Of a stretch of DNA of 64,000 nucleotides, positions 51,741-62,397 are shown piece by piece (position 1 is the first letter of the stretch; each line of letters opens with the position of its first letter). The notes under the pieces were generated by a model. The model saw nothing but the letters and a program-made list of their open reading frames with translations, had not been told where the DNA came from and did no database searches. A program made the position numbers and the translations under genes. The stretch comes from Candidatus Vicinibacter affinis (lineage in GTDB: Bacteria; Bacteroidota; Bacteroidia; Chitinophagales; Saprospiraceae), in the NCBI GenBank assembly GCA_016714365.1, contig JADJNH010000005.1, positions 512,501 to 576,500 on the forward strand, read 5' to 3'.

Positions 51741-54700
51741 TTGAAAAATACGGAGGTGTATAATTTAAAATTATTAGCATCAATAATTTGTCTCTTGACG
51801 ATTATCGGAGGGAGTTATGTGCAAGGGCAGGGCACCTGTTGTTGTGGTAACCCAAAGTTGATAGACTTCCAGGGATTGGATTTTGAATTTGATCCTTACC
51901 CTGCTCCCGCAGGTTATATTCCCTACACTGCAGGAAGTTCATTTGGCCCATGGATTGTTACGCAGGGTGCTGTGGATCATGGAGATAAGGATTATTGTGG
52001 CATTTTGGCTGCTGGAAATCCCAACGGAGCTTCTGCCTTTGTGGATTTGTTTGGTTCACCTTTTACAGGAAGTATAGCTGGAACCATGCTTTATCCACTC
52101 ACAGGGTTAACACCCGGATATATCTACACCATTGAATTCTGGTATGCCACCTTTACAGCCAACGGGAGCTTTTCCGCAAATTTAAAGATTGCCAATGGTG
52201 CATGGCTGGATGTCAGCTGGAATGCAAACAATCCCGGTAGTGCAGTGTGGTTGAAGAAATCCTATAGCTTTACGGCCAATGCAACCAGTGCGACACTTAC
52301 ATTAAAGGACACAGGCCCAAGTTCTCCCACTTATCAGATCGGAATGTTGATGGATGATATTAAAATTTATGAATGTGCAGTTGATCTGGAAAAACCCATA
52401 GTTGAAAATCCACAGGATGATCTTGAGGTAGCATGTGAAAAGGATGTCCCCAAGGCAGCCACTTTAATAATTACAGATAACTGTGATGCCAATCCACAAG
52501 TAACTCTTAAGGAGACCAAAGAAAATCATGGTCCATGTAATAAAAAATTAATTCGAGATTGGACTGTTAAAGATGCTTGCGGAAATCTAACAGAGGAAAC
52601 TCAGGTCATTGACATTGTAGATAAGAGTCCTCCACAGTTCACAAACCTCCCCCTTAATAAAACCGTTTATTGTACAGAAGATGTACTTAAAGAATTTAAT
52701 GACTGGGTCAGTAAAAAAGGACAATCAACTGCTGCAGATGATTGTGGTAATGTAAGTTGGAAAACTTCTTTTGAACGAACACCACATAATTTTTGTGACA
52801 GTGTAAAAGTTGAATTTACAGCGTTAGATGATTGTGGACTGGAAAATTCAGAAACTGCCTATTTTATTGTCCTGGATACTGTGAGTCCAAGATTTACAAT
52901 TAAACCGCAGAATAAAAATCTAATATGCGTATCTGCTATTAGAGATTCTCTATATTTATGGTTAAGCAACTATGGTTATTCCAATACATTTTCAGGTTGT
53001 GATACAGGAAGGTTGAGTCATAATTTCGATGGAGACTCAACAAAGAATCCGATGTTGGTTACTTTTTATGTAAGGGATCCTTGTGGTCATGTAGATAGTA
53101 GTACGGCAACGTTTAGCTATAGAAATGCAAGTGACACCATGCGTATTAAAAGTTATTCCTGTGCCTATCCAGCCAATACTTTAGACACCATCAAATATAC
53201 TGTTCAGGCGTGTGACAGTGTGGTAATTTTAGAAAAGATAAAACTTGATTCTGATTCTACATTTATTAAACAGTACACATGCGACCCAAAACAAAAATTA
53301 AGCGACACCCTTCGACTTGTCAACATGAATGGATGTGATTCTTTGATCTATTATCAGTATGTTCTGCAACCAACACCTCATACGGTCATCAAAGATTTTG
53401 ATTGTGCACTGCTGAAATATTCATCAGATACATTGATTTGGGCAGGACAATATTGCGATTCCGTGGTGATTATTGAACATATCCCTTTACAAAAAGACAG
53501 TACATTCATACAGGCTGTGAGTTGTGATTCTTTAAAAGTAGGACTTACAATAGACCATTTCTTAAACAGATTTGGTTGTGACAGTTTTGTTATTCAAAAT
53601 ACCTTTTTTGTTCCGCAACAAACTACCCGAATTACGGTAAGGGAATGTGGACTTTTGAATGAATATGTAGATACACTAAAATTTACCACGGCACTTTGTG
53701 ACAGTTTTGTAATCGTCTATCATCTCGCAATTCCAAAGGATAGTATAGTTGTCAATAGCAGCACTTGTGATCCTTTAATAGCAGGTCAATACAGTCATCG
53801 ATTTACCAATCAATACGGTTGTGACAGTTTGGTGATTGAATTGATATCTCTCAAACCCTCCGATTCAGTTTTTCTTGAGGAGAAAACCTGTGTCTTTTCC
53901 TCCGCAGGAAAGCGGGTGTTAAAATTTTCCAATCAATTTGGTTGTGATAGCTTAGTACAAATTGATATTAAATTTATTCCATCAGATACTCTTTGGTCCA
54001 TACAGTACACCTGTGACTTAAGGGAAGTGGGAATTGATACAGTTGTGTATACTACTAATACTTGTGACAGTATTTTATTTTTGGAAAAGAAATATAAATC
54101 GGCTGACACTTCATTCACCAGTCTATTCACATGTAATTTTCTCGACAGCGGTATGGATACCCTTTTACATCAAAATCAATTCGGCTGTGACAGTCTGGTT
54201 TTTGTTCACACTATATTCAAGCCATTACAGCTTAATTACAAGTTGGATTCAATACAATGTTTTGATCAAAATAATGGTAAAATATTTATCATCAATGATT
54301 CTATTTTTACAATTCCTTATGAGTTTTACCTAAACCAAAAAATATTTACAAACATAAATAGGTTGGAAAATCTTGCGCCCGGGAATTATGAAGTTTATGT
54401 GAAGGATGGAGATGGATGCATTACTGATTCAGTAAGATTTACTTTATTAAATCCATCCGAATTCATTACTGAGTTGGGTCCTGATAAAGATGTTGAACGT
54501 GGGACAAGAGTAGAAATCAAACTTCAGTCTAATAAGAGGCTTGTAAGTATTTACTGGAAGCCTGACAAATACAGCAATTGTACAACTTGCGATCAGTTAA
54601 ATTTTATCGCAGATCAGGATGGGTGGATTTACAGTCTCAGTTTAGATGAACAAAATTGCAGCAGTTTTGATTCAGTTTACATCCGGGTTAAAGAATCAGA

Positions 54701-54986
54701 AAATTTTTATGTACCCAATCTAATCTCACCAAATGGAGATAATATCAACGATTATTTTTTTATCCAGGGCCCTGAAAATGGATCGGTCGAGAATTTGGTA
54801 ATTTACGATCGATGGGGAGCCAAAGTATTTGGATGTAATGGTGTTCCGGTCAATCAACCAAATGTGGGATGGGATGGAACTTATCATTCCCAGCCTTTAA
54901 ATCCCGGTGTATTTGTTTTTTATGCAAGGTTAAGAACTGACAAAGGGATCGTAGAGATGAGTGGTGATTTTACATTGGTGAGGTAA
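51741..54986 (+). CDS. T9SS type B surface protein with Cys-containing repeats
   Basis: A 1081-aa exported protein starting at TTG (no ATG is available) with a signal peptide (1-30, ending VQGQ). A carbohydrate-binding-like beta domain (about 45-210) is followed by HYR-like segments with paired Cys. From about 470 to 830 there are tandem repeats of about 45 residues built around STFIKQYTCDP and GCDSLxxxx motifs. The end is a gliding-motility/CHU_C type B sorting domain: VPNLISPNGDNINDYFFI, LVIYDRWGAKVF and VGWDGTYHSQPLNPGVFVFY. It is a surface or matrix protein; the regular Cys could form one disulfide per repeat. Confidence 0.85.
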   Translation: MKNTEVYNLKLLASIICLLTIIGGSYVQGQGTCCCGNPKLIDFQGLDFEFDPYPAPAGYIPYTAGSSFGPWIVTQGAVDHGDKDYCGILAAGNPNGASAFVDLFGSPFTGSIAGTMLYPLTGLTPGYIYTIEFWYATFTANGSFSANLKIANGAWLDVSWNANNPGSAVWLKKSYSFTANATSATLTLKDTGPSSPTYQIGMLMDDIKIYECAVDLEKPIVENPQDDLEVACEKDVPKAATLIITDNCDANPQVTLKETKENHGPCNKKLIRDWTVKDACGNLTEETQVIDIVDKSPPQFTNLPLNKTVYCTEDVLKEFNDWVSKKGQSTAADDCGNVSWKTSFERTPHNFCDSVKVEFTALDDCGLENSETAYFIVLDTVSPRFTIKPQNKNLICVSAIRDSLYLWLSNYGYSNTFSGCDTGRLSHNFDGDSTKNPMLVTFYVRDPCGHVDSSTATFSYRNASDTMRIKSYSCAYPANTLDTIKYTVQACDSVVILEKIKLDSDSTFIKQYTCDPKQKLSDTLRLVNMNGCDSLIYYQYVLQPTPHTVIKDFDCALLKYSSDTLIWAGQYCDSVVIIEHIPLQKDSTFIQAVSCDSLKVGLTIDHFLNRFGCDSFVIQNTFFVPQQTTRITVRECGLLNEYVDTLKFTTALCDSFVIVYHLAIPKDSIVVNSSTCDPLIAGQYSHRFTNQYGCDSLVIELISLKPSDSVFLEEKTCVFSSAGKRVLKFSNQFGCDSLVQIDIKFIPSDTLWSIQYTCDLREVGIDTVVYTTNTCDSILFLEKKYKSADTSFTSLFTCNFLDSGMDTLLHQNQFGCDSLVFVHTIFKPLQLNYKLDSIQCFDQNNGKIFIINDSIFTIPYEFYLNQKIFTNINRLENLAPGNYEVYVKDGDGCITDSVRFTLLNPSEFITELGPDKDVERGTRVEIKLQSNKRLVSIYWKPDKYSNCTTCDQLNFIADQDGWIYSLSLDEQNCSSFDSVYIRVKESENFYVPNLISPNGDNINDYFFIQGPENGSVENLVIYDRWGAKVFGCNGVPVNQPNVGWDGTYHSQPLNPGVFVFYARLRTDKGIVEMSGDFTLVR

Positions 54987-55210
54987 TCGGAAAGGGATTT
55001 GTTCTTATTCAATGGATCGTTTAGATTTTGCGTATTGACAACTGCACTTTTATTTAATTACCATTGAGCAAACTCCATAATGAAGTATTGTGCATTTTGA
55101 TTTTTCAAAAATTATTGATTTCTAACATCGATGGTTTTTAGACAAGGCCTTAATTGGAATTATTGGATAACATGATGGAATAGGAATTTATAAAGTGTAG
55201 CTATTTTTGT

Positions 55211-57262
55211 CTACCAGATTTTCACTCTTAAGCTATCCGGACGCCACATTTTCATGCCTTCTTTTATTCCGAAGGCATCATAGAATTCAGGCAGGTTCGT
55301 GAAAGGACCGATTACACGCAAGTGCGCAGGTGAATGTACATCAGTAAGTACACGGGAGGCCATTTCTTCCGGTCTTGTGTGACCCAACCAGCCAAGCGCA
55401 TAACCCATGAAAAATCTTTGGACAGGTTTAAGGCCGTTTACAGATTGGTGAGCATGAAATTGAGGTGTTTTTTTAAACGCATCCAACGCAAGAACTATCC
55501 CGCCAAGATCTGCAATGTTTTCACCCAGAGTGGCTTTACCATTGATGTGGAGACTGTCCAGAACTGTATATTCGTTAAATTGATGAACCATTTTTTGTGC
55601 ATGGGCATTAAACTGATCCTCATCTTCTTTTGTCCACCAGTTTTTAAGATTTCCATGTTCGTCAAATTGACGTCCCTCGTCATCAAAACCATGAGTGATC
55701 TCATGTCCGATGGTTGAAGCTCCTGCATAACCGTATACCAAAGCATCATCTAATTCTTCATCCTTGAAACCAGGTACAGTAAAAATAGCTGCTGGCAGTA
55801 CGATTTCATTGTTTGAAGGATTGTAATAGGCATTGTATGTCTGTGGAGTCATGTCCCATTCCGTCCGGTCAACCGGTTTGTAGAGTTTGTCGATTTGTTC
55901 TGCATACCACCATTTTCTTGCGTTCATGACATTTTCACAATATGAATTTTTTGCAATCTCCATACTGCTAAAGTCTTTCCACTGATTAGGATAGCCCACT
56001 TTTTTATTCATGGTCTGTAGTTTAGTCAAAGCTTTGACCTTTGTTTCAGGGCTCATCCATTCTAAATTCCGGATGTGGTCAGCAAAAGAGGATTTTACGG
56101 CCTCTACCATGTCTTCATATCTTTTCTTGGCCTGAGGACTGAAGTACTCTTTAACAAATTCCCTACCCAACAATTCACCCATTGAATTTTCCACTTCATT
56201 CAGCGCCCTTTTCCATCGAGGTTTCTGCACCTGGGCACCACTCAATAGTTTTCCATAAAATGAAAAATTCTGATCGTTTATTTCTTTGGACAATGTGTGG
56301 GCAAAAGAGTTAACCAGATTCCATCGAAGGTATGCTTTCCAATGATCAATTGGCAAAGTCGTCAACAATCCGTTCAACGTTTTGAAAAATTCGGGTTGGC
56401 CTACAATGCAGGAATCAACTTTTATTTCTGCAGCTTGCAGCCATTCTGTCCAATTGATGGCCGGAGTCAACATTTTAAATTTTGCAATGGTGTAGGGATT
56501 GTAGTTGGCATTTGGATCTCTCAGATCTTCCAATTTTCTGGAGGATTTGGCCAGTGCCGTTTCAAGTGAAAGAATTTGTTGTGCGTCACGAGAAGATTGC
56601 TCCTGAGTTCTACCGAGAAATTGGAGCATAACAGCAATATGATGAGGATATTCATTTCTGATGTTGGAGGTTCGAGGATCTGTATTGAAATAATAATCCC
56701 TATTCGGAAGACCAAGTCCACCCTGATTTAAGTAAAGTGCCATTTGATCACTTTTTTTAAGATCCTGAGTGGCATACAGGCTGAAAGCAGTATTTGAACC
56801 TAGTTTATTCAGTTCAGCCACCATATGTAATAATTGAGGAATGGATTGTATGGAATCGATCTGGTCCAAAAGAGGTTTAAGTGGTGAAATGCCCAGTTGG
56901 TCTGCATGTATGGAGTCCATTGCCATCGACCAAAAGTCACCTATTCTTCTTGAATTATGATCAGCATTTGGATTCTTGGCTGCAGCTTCACATATGTTTC
57001 GCAATTTGAGATAATTTTCATTTACAACCAGGTTGGCAATACCCCATCGGCTTTCCTCAGGAGGAATTGGATTACTTTTTATCCAGCTGCCATTGGCATA
57101 TAAAAAAATGTCATCTCCCGGTAGCACCGTGGTATCCATGTTTTTCACCAGAATGTCCGGCTTTAGGGGAGTCTTTTCTGATGCTTGTTTACATCCGGTT
57201 TGGTTAATGAAAAAGATCAATAAAATGGTGATCGTTTTCGTCAGATATTTTTGATACAACAT
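55211..57262 (-). CDS. M13-family metallopeptidase lipoprotein
   Basis: A 683-aa neprilysin/PepO-type endopeptidase. The lipoprotein signal ends INQTGC (Cys24). The N-terminal M13_N domain has FLYANGSWIKSNPIPPEESR near 51. The catalytic part has STIGHEITHGFDDEGRQFD (HExxH zinc site) and GENIADLGG, which carries the third ligand Glu, and ends with a Trp (MWRPDSLRVKIW), as usual in the family. It would degrade oligopeptides at the cell envelope. It is transcribed alone. Confidence 0.94.
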   Translation of the reverse strand: MLYQKYLTKTITILLIFFINQTGCKQASEKTPLKPDILVKNMDTTVLPGDDIFLYANGSWIKSNPIPPEESRWGIANLVVNENYLKLRNICEAAAKNPNADHNSRRIGDFWSMAMDSIHADQLGISPLKPLLDQIDSIQSIPQLLHMVAELNKLGSNTAFSLYATQDLKKSDQMALYLNQGGLGLPNRDYYFNTDPRTSNIRNEYPHHIAVMLQFLGRTQEQSSRDAQQILSLETALAKSSRKLEDLRDPNANYNPYTIAKFKMLTPAINWTEWLQAAEIKVDSCIVGQPEFFKTLNGLLTTLPIDHWKAYLRWNLVNSFAHTLSKEINDQNFSFYGKLLSGAQVQKPRWKRALNEVENSMGELLGREFVKEYFSPQAKKRYEDMVEAVKSSFADHIRNLEWMSPETKVKALTKLQTMNKKVGYPNQWKDFSSMEIAKNSYCENVMNARKWWYAEQIDKLYKPVDRTEWDMTPQTYNAYYNPSNNEIVLPAAIFTVPGFKDEELDDALVYGYAGASTIGHEITHGFDDEGRQFDEHGNLKNWWTKEDEDQFNAHAQKMVHQFNEYTVLDSLHINGKATLGENIADLGGIVLALDAFKKTPQFHAHQSVNGLKPVQRFFMGYALGWLGHTRPEEMASRVLTDVHSPAHLRVIGPFTNLPEFYDAFGIKEGMKMWRPDSLRVKIW

Positions 57263-57857
57263 AAGGACAAAGATTATAGCTGCAAGATATGATTAGAAAG
57301 TAAGGAATACTAAAAGTAAACAATATCTGCCATTTTGGTTTGACTTGTATACATTTATGACCGAATATATTTTCACAATTGTTAGCATAATATTGCAATA
57401 TGTGCATTTTAACTTTGCTGAAATAAGTTGAGTTCTTTGGAATACTCGTAGTCTTCAGACCAGACCCTTGAGAGAATGCATGTTGGCTCTAATTTTAAAA
57501 GCCAGAACTAAAAAACAGCTCTGTAGGTAATATAATATATTTTACTAATTACATTTTCTTCAAAGTATTCTTTAATTGTTATACTTTGGTACAAATGTTT
57601 ATATAATCAAGTTTTTAATTTTCCAATTTATATCATGACCGTTTGTTTAGGCTGATATTCAACATATGGTGGTTAATGGACAAATTACGGGATGGAAAAG
57701 TCCTGAGTCTTTAATAGGTTTAGCTTTGAAGAAATCGAAAGGTTATGATATAAAGTGATTTTCCTGCTCAAGTTCAATAGTCATAAAAATTGGGTTTAAA
57801 AAAGGTAAAAAATAGAATTCAGTTATTTACCTTAATAAGCAATGCAATGATGACACC
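57263..57857. other. Intergenic region, nothing recognised
   Basis: About 595 bp between two minus-strand genes. I see no intact frame, hairpin terminator or repeat. A short open stretch near 57660-57760 has no family resemblance. Confidence 0.4.
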
Positions 57858-58640
57858 TCAGACAAAATATTCTTTAATCACTTCGACCATCTTAACCGGT
57901 TGGTCCGCGTGTATCCAGTGTCCTGCATTTTCTATCGTAACAAATTCTGCTTCTGAGAAATAAATTTTGATTTCTTCGCGGTCTTCGTTTGTCACATAAT
58001 TTGATTTTGAGCCCAAAACAAAACAGACAGGAATGTAAATCCTATGGTCGGGAGAGAGGGATTCATTTATATTATTGTAATTTTGATAAATGGCTTCCAA
58101 ATTGAGTTTCCACACAAACTTTTGATCATGTTTTCGGTCCAGATTCTTAAGTATGAACTGGCGGACTCCAAAATCTGGAATGAATGGAATGAGTCCTTCT
58201 TCCGCTTCTGACCTTTTGGTCAGCTTGTCCAGGTTGAGTGAAAACATTGCTTTGAAAATTTCTTCATGGCCTCCCTTGTAGGTTTTAATTCCAATGTCTA
58301 CCACCATAGCTTTGTGGACGAGGGTTTCATCAGTTGCTAGCAATTCCATCACTACCTTACCTCCCATTGAATGCCCAATAATATTTACTTCCCTCAGATT
58401 ATGCTCATGTACAAATCTTACGAGGTCCTGAGCCATAAGATGGTAATTCATCAAGGGATGATGTGGAGATTTACCATGATTCCGGAGATCGATCAAGTAA
58501 ATGGTAAATTGATCCGCAAGTGCATTTGCAATGGTCTGCCAATTGTCCAAACTCCCGAACAATCCATGAAGTATCAACAGTGGCGGTCCTTGACCCAGTT
58601 TTTTATAGTGTAAAGAAATTGTGTTATTCTCCTCCTGCAT
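57858..58640 (-). CDS. Alpha/beta hydrolase (YbfF-like esterase)
   Basis: A 260-aa cytoplasmic hydrolase. Oxyanion motif LILHGLFGSLDNW (22-34), nucleophile elbow GHSMGG (near 94), an acid in the cap-to-core turn (VLGSKSNYVTNED) and the catalytic His in AGHWIHAD. The pattern is close to YbfF-type acyl-thioesterases and esterases acting on short acyl esters or thioesters. It is divergent from uvrB, with 27 bp between them. Confidence 0.88.
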   Translation of the reverse strand: MQEENNTISLHYKKLGQGPPLLILHGLFGSLDNWQTIANALADQFTIYLIDLRNHGKSPHHPLMNYHLMAQDLVRFVHEHNLREVNIIGHSMGGKVVMELLATDETLVHKAMVVDIGIKTYKGGHEEIFKAMFSLNLDKLTKRSEAEEGLIPFIPDFGVRQFILKNLDRKHDQKFVWKLNLEAIYQNYNNINESLSPDHRIYIPVCFVLGSKSNYVTNEDREEIKIYFSEAEFVTIENAGHWIHADQPVKMVEVIKEYFV

Positions 58641-58650
58641 GGTATTTTTG
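58619..58650 (+). promoter_or_regulatory. uvrB promoter
   Basis: TTG at 58619-58621, 21-base spacer, TATTTTTG at 58643-58650. The leader is only about 10 bases. No LexA-type palindrome overlaps it. Confidence 0.55.
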
Positions 58651-58667
58651 CCTTTTGCGCTTAATTA

Positions 58668-60695
58668 ATGTCCAAATTTATACTTAATTCAAATTATCAG
58701 CCTTCAGGGGATCAGCCAGATGCTATCAAGCAACTGACTGAAGGGGTGCTGAATGAAGAAAAGGCACAAGTTTTACTCGGTGTGACCGGGTCTGGTAAAA
58801 CATTTACCATTGCCAATGTCATTGCCAATATCAACAAACCAACCCTGATCCTCTCCCACAACAAAACACTCACCGCACAACTTTACGGTGAATTCAAGGA
58901 ATTTTTCCCTGACAATGCCGTAGAATATTTTGTATCATATTATGATTATTACCAGCCGGAAGCTTATGTTTTTGTAACAGATACTTATATAGAGAAGGAT
59001 CTCGCCATCAATGAAGAGGTAGACAAATTAAGGCTCAAGGCAACATCTTCTATACTTTCGGGCAGACGGGATGTGATCGTAGTCGCAACGGTTTCCTGTA
59101 TTTTCGGAATGGGGAATCCAGAGGATTATAAAGCTGGAATTATTCGTATTCAAAAGGGCCAGGTCATCTCCCGAAATGATTTTTTGTATCGGCTGGTGGA
59201 CAGTTTGTACAGCCGCACAGAAGGAGATCTGAATCGTGGAAACTTTCGTGTAAAAGGAGACACGGTCGACATCAATTTGCCTTACGTGGATTTTGGAATT
59301 CGCATCCACTTTTTTGGGGACCAAATTGAGCAGATCGATGAGATCGAAATTACTTCCGGCAAGCGCATTACCAGCATGGACTTTGCAGCTATCTTTCCTG
59401 CGAATCTTTATGTGGCACCCAAGGATAGATTGAAATCCATCCTCCGACATATAGAAGATGAACTGGCCCAACAGAAAAAGTATTTCGAATCAGAAATGAA
59501 ATACAGCGAGGCGAAACGCATTGAAGAAAGGACTCAATTTGACTTGGAAATGATGCGTGAGCTTGGCTACTGTTCAGGAATAGAAAATTATTCACGATTC
59601 TTTGACGGTAGAGCAAAAGGTACTCGACCATTTTGTTTGTTGGACTATTTTCCGGATGATTATCTTTTAGTAATTGACGAAAGTCATGTGACCATTCCTC
59701 AGATAAGGGGCATGTGGGGCGGTGACCGAGCGCGTAAAATGAATTTGGTACAATTTGGCTTCAGGTTACCCTCTGCATTGGACAACAGGCCGTTAAGTTT
59801 TGAAGAATTTGAGCAGCAGATTAATCAGATTATTTATGTAAGTGCGACTCCTGCAGATTATGAGTTGGGACAAACAGAAGGAATGGTTGTTGAACAAGTT
59901 GTGAGGCCAACAGGTTTGCTTGATCCGCCTATTGAAATCAGGCCATCTATCAATCAAATTGATGATTTGCTGGACGAAATTCATAAACGCAAGGCAAAGA
60001 ATGAAAGGGTGTTGGTCACGACGCTGACTAAAAGAATGTCGGAGGAACTGGCAAAATATTTTCAGGGTCTTAATTTGCTCTGCAAGTACATTCACTCTGA
60101 GATTGACACCATGGAGCGCGTGGAGATCCTCAGGGATCTCAGGCTTGGAGATTTTGATGTCTTGGTCGGTGTAAATTTACTGAGAGAAGGATTGGACCTT
60201 CCGGAAGTTTCACTGGTTGCAATTTTGGATGCAGACAAAGAAGGTTTTCTAAGAAGTGATCGTTCATTGACCCAGACTGCTGGGCGGGCTGCACGGAATG
60301 CCAATGGACTGGTGATCTTTTATGCGGATAAAGTAACCGACTCCATGAGGAGAACTATGGAAGAAACTGAAAGGAGGCGTGCTAAACAAATGGCATACAA
60401 TATGGAACATGGAATCACGCCAAAGACATTGAGCAAGACCAGAGAGGAGATCATGGCCAAAAGCTCCATATTGGATTTGAGAGGCAAACAACCTAATGTT
60501 TATACAGGTCCTGAAGAGGGTATTATCGCTGCAGATCCTGTAGTAGAATATTTGAACCGCACACAAATCGAAAAACTTATTGCAGAAACAGAAAAGAAGA
60601 TGAAACAAGCAGCCAAGGATCTTGATTTTATAACTGCTGCACAGCATAGAGATGAAATGAATCTCTTAAAAAAGAAACTACAGGGTTTGGCTTAG
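58668..60695 (+). CDS. uvrB: Excinuclease ABC subunit B
   Basis: A 675-aa helicase-like subunit that verifies damage and loads UvrC. Walker A GVTGSGKTFT (38-47), the beta-hairpin YYDYYQPEAYV, DEAD-like box VIDESHVT, motif VI QTAGRAARN and the C-terminal UVR domain (LIAETEKKMKQAAKDLDFIT) are all present, and the length is normal. It converges with the glycosyltransferase gene; the stops overlap by four bases. Confidence 0.97.
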   Translation: MSKFILNSNYQPSGDQPDAIKQLTEGVLNEEKAQVLLGVTGSGKTFTIANVIANINKPTLILSHNKTLTAQLYGEFKEFFPDNAVEYFVSYYDYYQPEAYVFVTDTYIEKDLAINEEVDKLRLKATSSILSGRRDVIVVATVSCIFGMGNPEDYKAGIIRIQKGQVISRNDFLYRLVDSLYSRTEGDLNRGNFRVKGDTVDINLPYVDFGIRIHFFGDQIEQIDEIEITSGKRITSMDFAAIFPANLYVAPKDRLKSILRHIEDELAQQKKYFESEMKYSEAKRIEERTQFDLEMMRELGYCSGIENYSRFFDGRAKGTRPFCLLDYFPDDYLLVIDESHVTIPQIRGMWGGDRARKMNLVQFGFRLPSALDNRPLSFEEFEQQINQIIYVSATPADYELGQTEGMVVEQVVRPTGLLDPPIEIRPSINQIDDLLDEIHKRKAKNERVLVTTLTKRMSEELAKYFQGLNLLCKYIHSEIDTMERVEILRDLRLGDFDVLVGVNLLREGLDLPEVSLVAILDADKEGFLRSDRSLTQTAGRAARNANGLVIFYADKVTDSMRRTMEETERRRAKQMAYNMEHGITPKTLSKTREEIMAKSSILDLRGKQPNVYTGPEEGIIAADPVVEYLNRTQIEKLIAETEKKMKQAAKDLDFITAAQHRDEMNLLKKKLQGLA

Positions 60696-61834
60696 ATTTT
60701 TCTGTCTTTCCACTCAAGAGATATTGGAAACCAAGACAACAACCCAAGTACTAAAAAATAAATAGTATACAAAAGCTCAAGTGGTAAAATCCATTTTAAT
60801 AAATATCCTCGCTTGAAAAACATGCTAGATTGTCGAATTAAAATAAAGTCCATTAGAAAATGTAAGAACAACATTCCCAACCCAGCATATAAATAAATAG
60901 GTAATTCTAACATTAAAGCCAAAAGTGTAAATGCAGGCAAGCTCAATCTGAATACCCAAACGAAAGATGAGACTAATAACATGTTGAAGGAGGATGCACT
61001 CTTCATTTTTCCGGCCCATCTAAGACGTTGTGATAAGAGTGCTCGAACAGTTCTGATGGCGCTTGTCTGAACAGAAGCCTGATTTGATTTTAATGCATAC
61101 ACTTTGCCGGGATAGATTTTTTTTACCTTTTGGATGAGAAAAAGATCATCTCCTGAAGCGATGTGTTGGTTGTTATCGTAAGGATCTGTCTCTTGAAAGA
61201 CCGATTTCTCATAAGCAAGATTTGCCCCACTACCAAGATAGAACATTCCCGAGCGAATCCCTACCAAATGCACCATGAAAGAATTGACAAAATCCATGTC
61301 CTGAAATAAATTCAGCAAGGTTTTTTCTTTTTTGACTAATACTGGCGCTACAATAAGCTTGGGTTTAAATTTTTCATAATACGCGACTATTGTTCTGAGC
61401 CAGTCTTCTCCATGAATGCAATCCGCATCTGTAGTTATCATCAAATGACCTGTGGCATGACTGATTCCATATGAAATGGCTTTTTTCTTTGAACCTGTGA
61501 TGGTAGTACGTTTATAAACACCCAACCTCATCACTCTTAACCGCTGATCTTTGATGTTTTCAAGTATTTCAGGGGTGGCATCATCTGACTGATCATCCAC
61601 CACAATCAGTTCAATTAAATCGTAGGGATAATTTTGAGCTAAAATAGAATTGGTACATTGTTGAATACTTTCTTCTTCATTTCTTGCAGGGACAATCACA
61701 CTTACTTTCGTTGAAGGGGTAAATGCAAAATCTATGATAAATTCCTTTTGTTTTCGCCAATGAACCAGAAAGATCAGGCTAAGAATGATATAGATAAAAG
61801 AAAGAAATGCAACGGTAATGAGAAATATCAGCAC
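60692..61834 (-). CDS. Membrane family 2 glycosyltransferase
   Basis: A 380-aa GT2 protein with one N-terminal membrane segment (3-24) and about three C-terminal ones (from 285). The cytoplasmic domain has VSVIVPARNEEESIQQC, VVDDQSDD, TTDADCI as the DxD site, SGDDLFLIQK and QRLRWAGK, the QxxRW motif of processive enzymes. It probably makes a polysaccharide or glycolipid; no further glycan genes are near. It lies nine bases after the small membrane protein gene. Confidence 0.85.
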   Translation of the reverse strand: MLIFLITVAFLSFIYIILSLIFLVHWRKQKEFIIDFAFTPSTKVSVIVPARNEEESIQQCTNSILAQNYPYDLIELIVVDDQSDDATPEILENIKDQRLRVMRLGVYKRTTITGSKKKAISYGISHATGHLMITTDADCIHGEDWLRTIVAYYEKFKPKLIVAPVLVKKEKTLLNLFQDMDFVNSFMVHLVGIRSGMFYLGSGANLAYEKSVFQETDPYDNNQHIASGDDLFLIQKVKKIYPGKVYALKSNQASVQTSAIRTVRALLSQRLRWAGKMKSASSFNMLLVSSFVWVFRLSLPAFTLLALMLELPIYLYAGLGMLFLHFLMDFILIRQSSMFFKRGYLLKWILPLELLYTIYFLVLGLLSWFPISLEWKDRKI

Positions 61835-61843
61835 AAAAAAAGT

Positions 61844-62323
61844 TTATTCAAACAAATCGTCGTAGCCAGACAAGGCTTTTTCCTTTTCAGCTGACTTTTT
61901 ATTTAAATCTTTGGAACCTGCATTTGGGTCCATTACTTCTTCGTAAGCTGTATATTTTTCTTCGAATGCATGGTCTGAAGACTCAGGTTGCATCACCCCA
62001 AAATTTTTATAAGCCCAGGCTTTAAAAATTAAACCAATAGAGACCAAAGGAAGCCCAATGAGCTGTAGTCCGATGTGCAACATGCCACCAATGAAGCTGG
62101 CCTTAAAGGTTTGGAGGATAATTTTAATGTGATTACCTACCACTCTCGGATAAATAATAACGGCTGCAATTAGAAAGATCGGGGATAAAAAAAACAGAAT
62201 CCTGTATACATGATAAAACAAATACAGGAATACACCCACAAAGGCAAGCAACACGAGTGTGCCAATAATCCTTTGGTAAAGATTCTTGTCGGAATTAAAA
62301 GTATATGTTTTATTCTGGATCAT
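61844..62323 (-). CDS. Small membrane protein of unknown function
   Basis: A 159-aa protein from the ATG at 62323 (an upstream in-frame ATG at 62347 gives an atypical Cys-rich start). Three or four hydrophobic segments lie between residues 20 and 110 (TLVLLAFVGVFLYLFYHVY; LSPIFLIAAVIIYP; GLQLIGLPLVSIGLIF), followed by a charged cytoplasmic tail ending SGYDDLFE. I know similar proteins in Bacteroidota without assigned function. It sits between the ABC exporter and GT2 genes. Confidence 0.65.
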   Translation of the reverse strand: MIQNKTYTFNSDKNLYQRIIGTLVLLAFVGVFLYLFYHVYRILFFLSPIFLIAAVIIYPRVVGNHIKIILQTFKASFIGGMLHIGLQLIGLPLVSIGLIFKAWAYKNFGVMQPESSDHAFEEKYTAYEEVMDPNAGSKDLNKKSAEKEKALSGYDDLFE

Positions 62324-62397
62324 GTTCGCCAAGCAAATATAGCACAAATTTATGCATTAAAATAATAAATAATATGTTAATGTTGAATATTAACTTA

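Noticed and set aside
54034..54333. 99-aa frame inside the 1081-aa gene
   Set aside because: It is a shadow of the repeat-rich coding sequence in another frame.
57660..57760. Possible small gene in the gap before the alpha/beta hydrolase
   Set aside because: A short open stretch only, no start context, family match or promoter.
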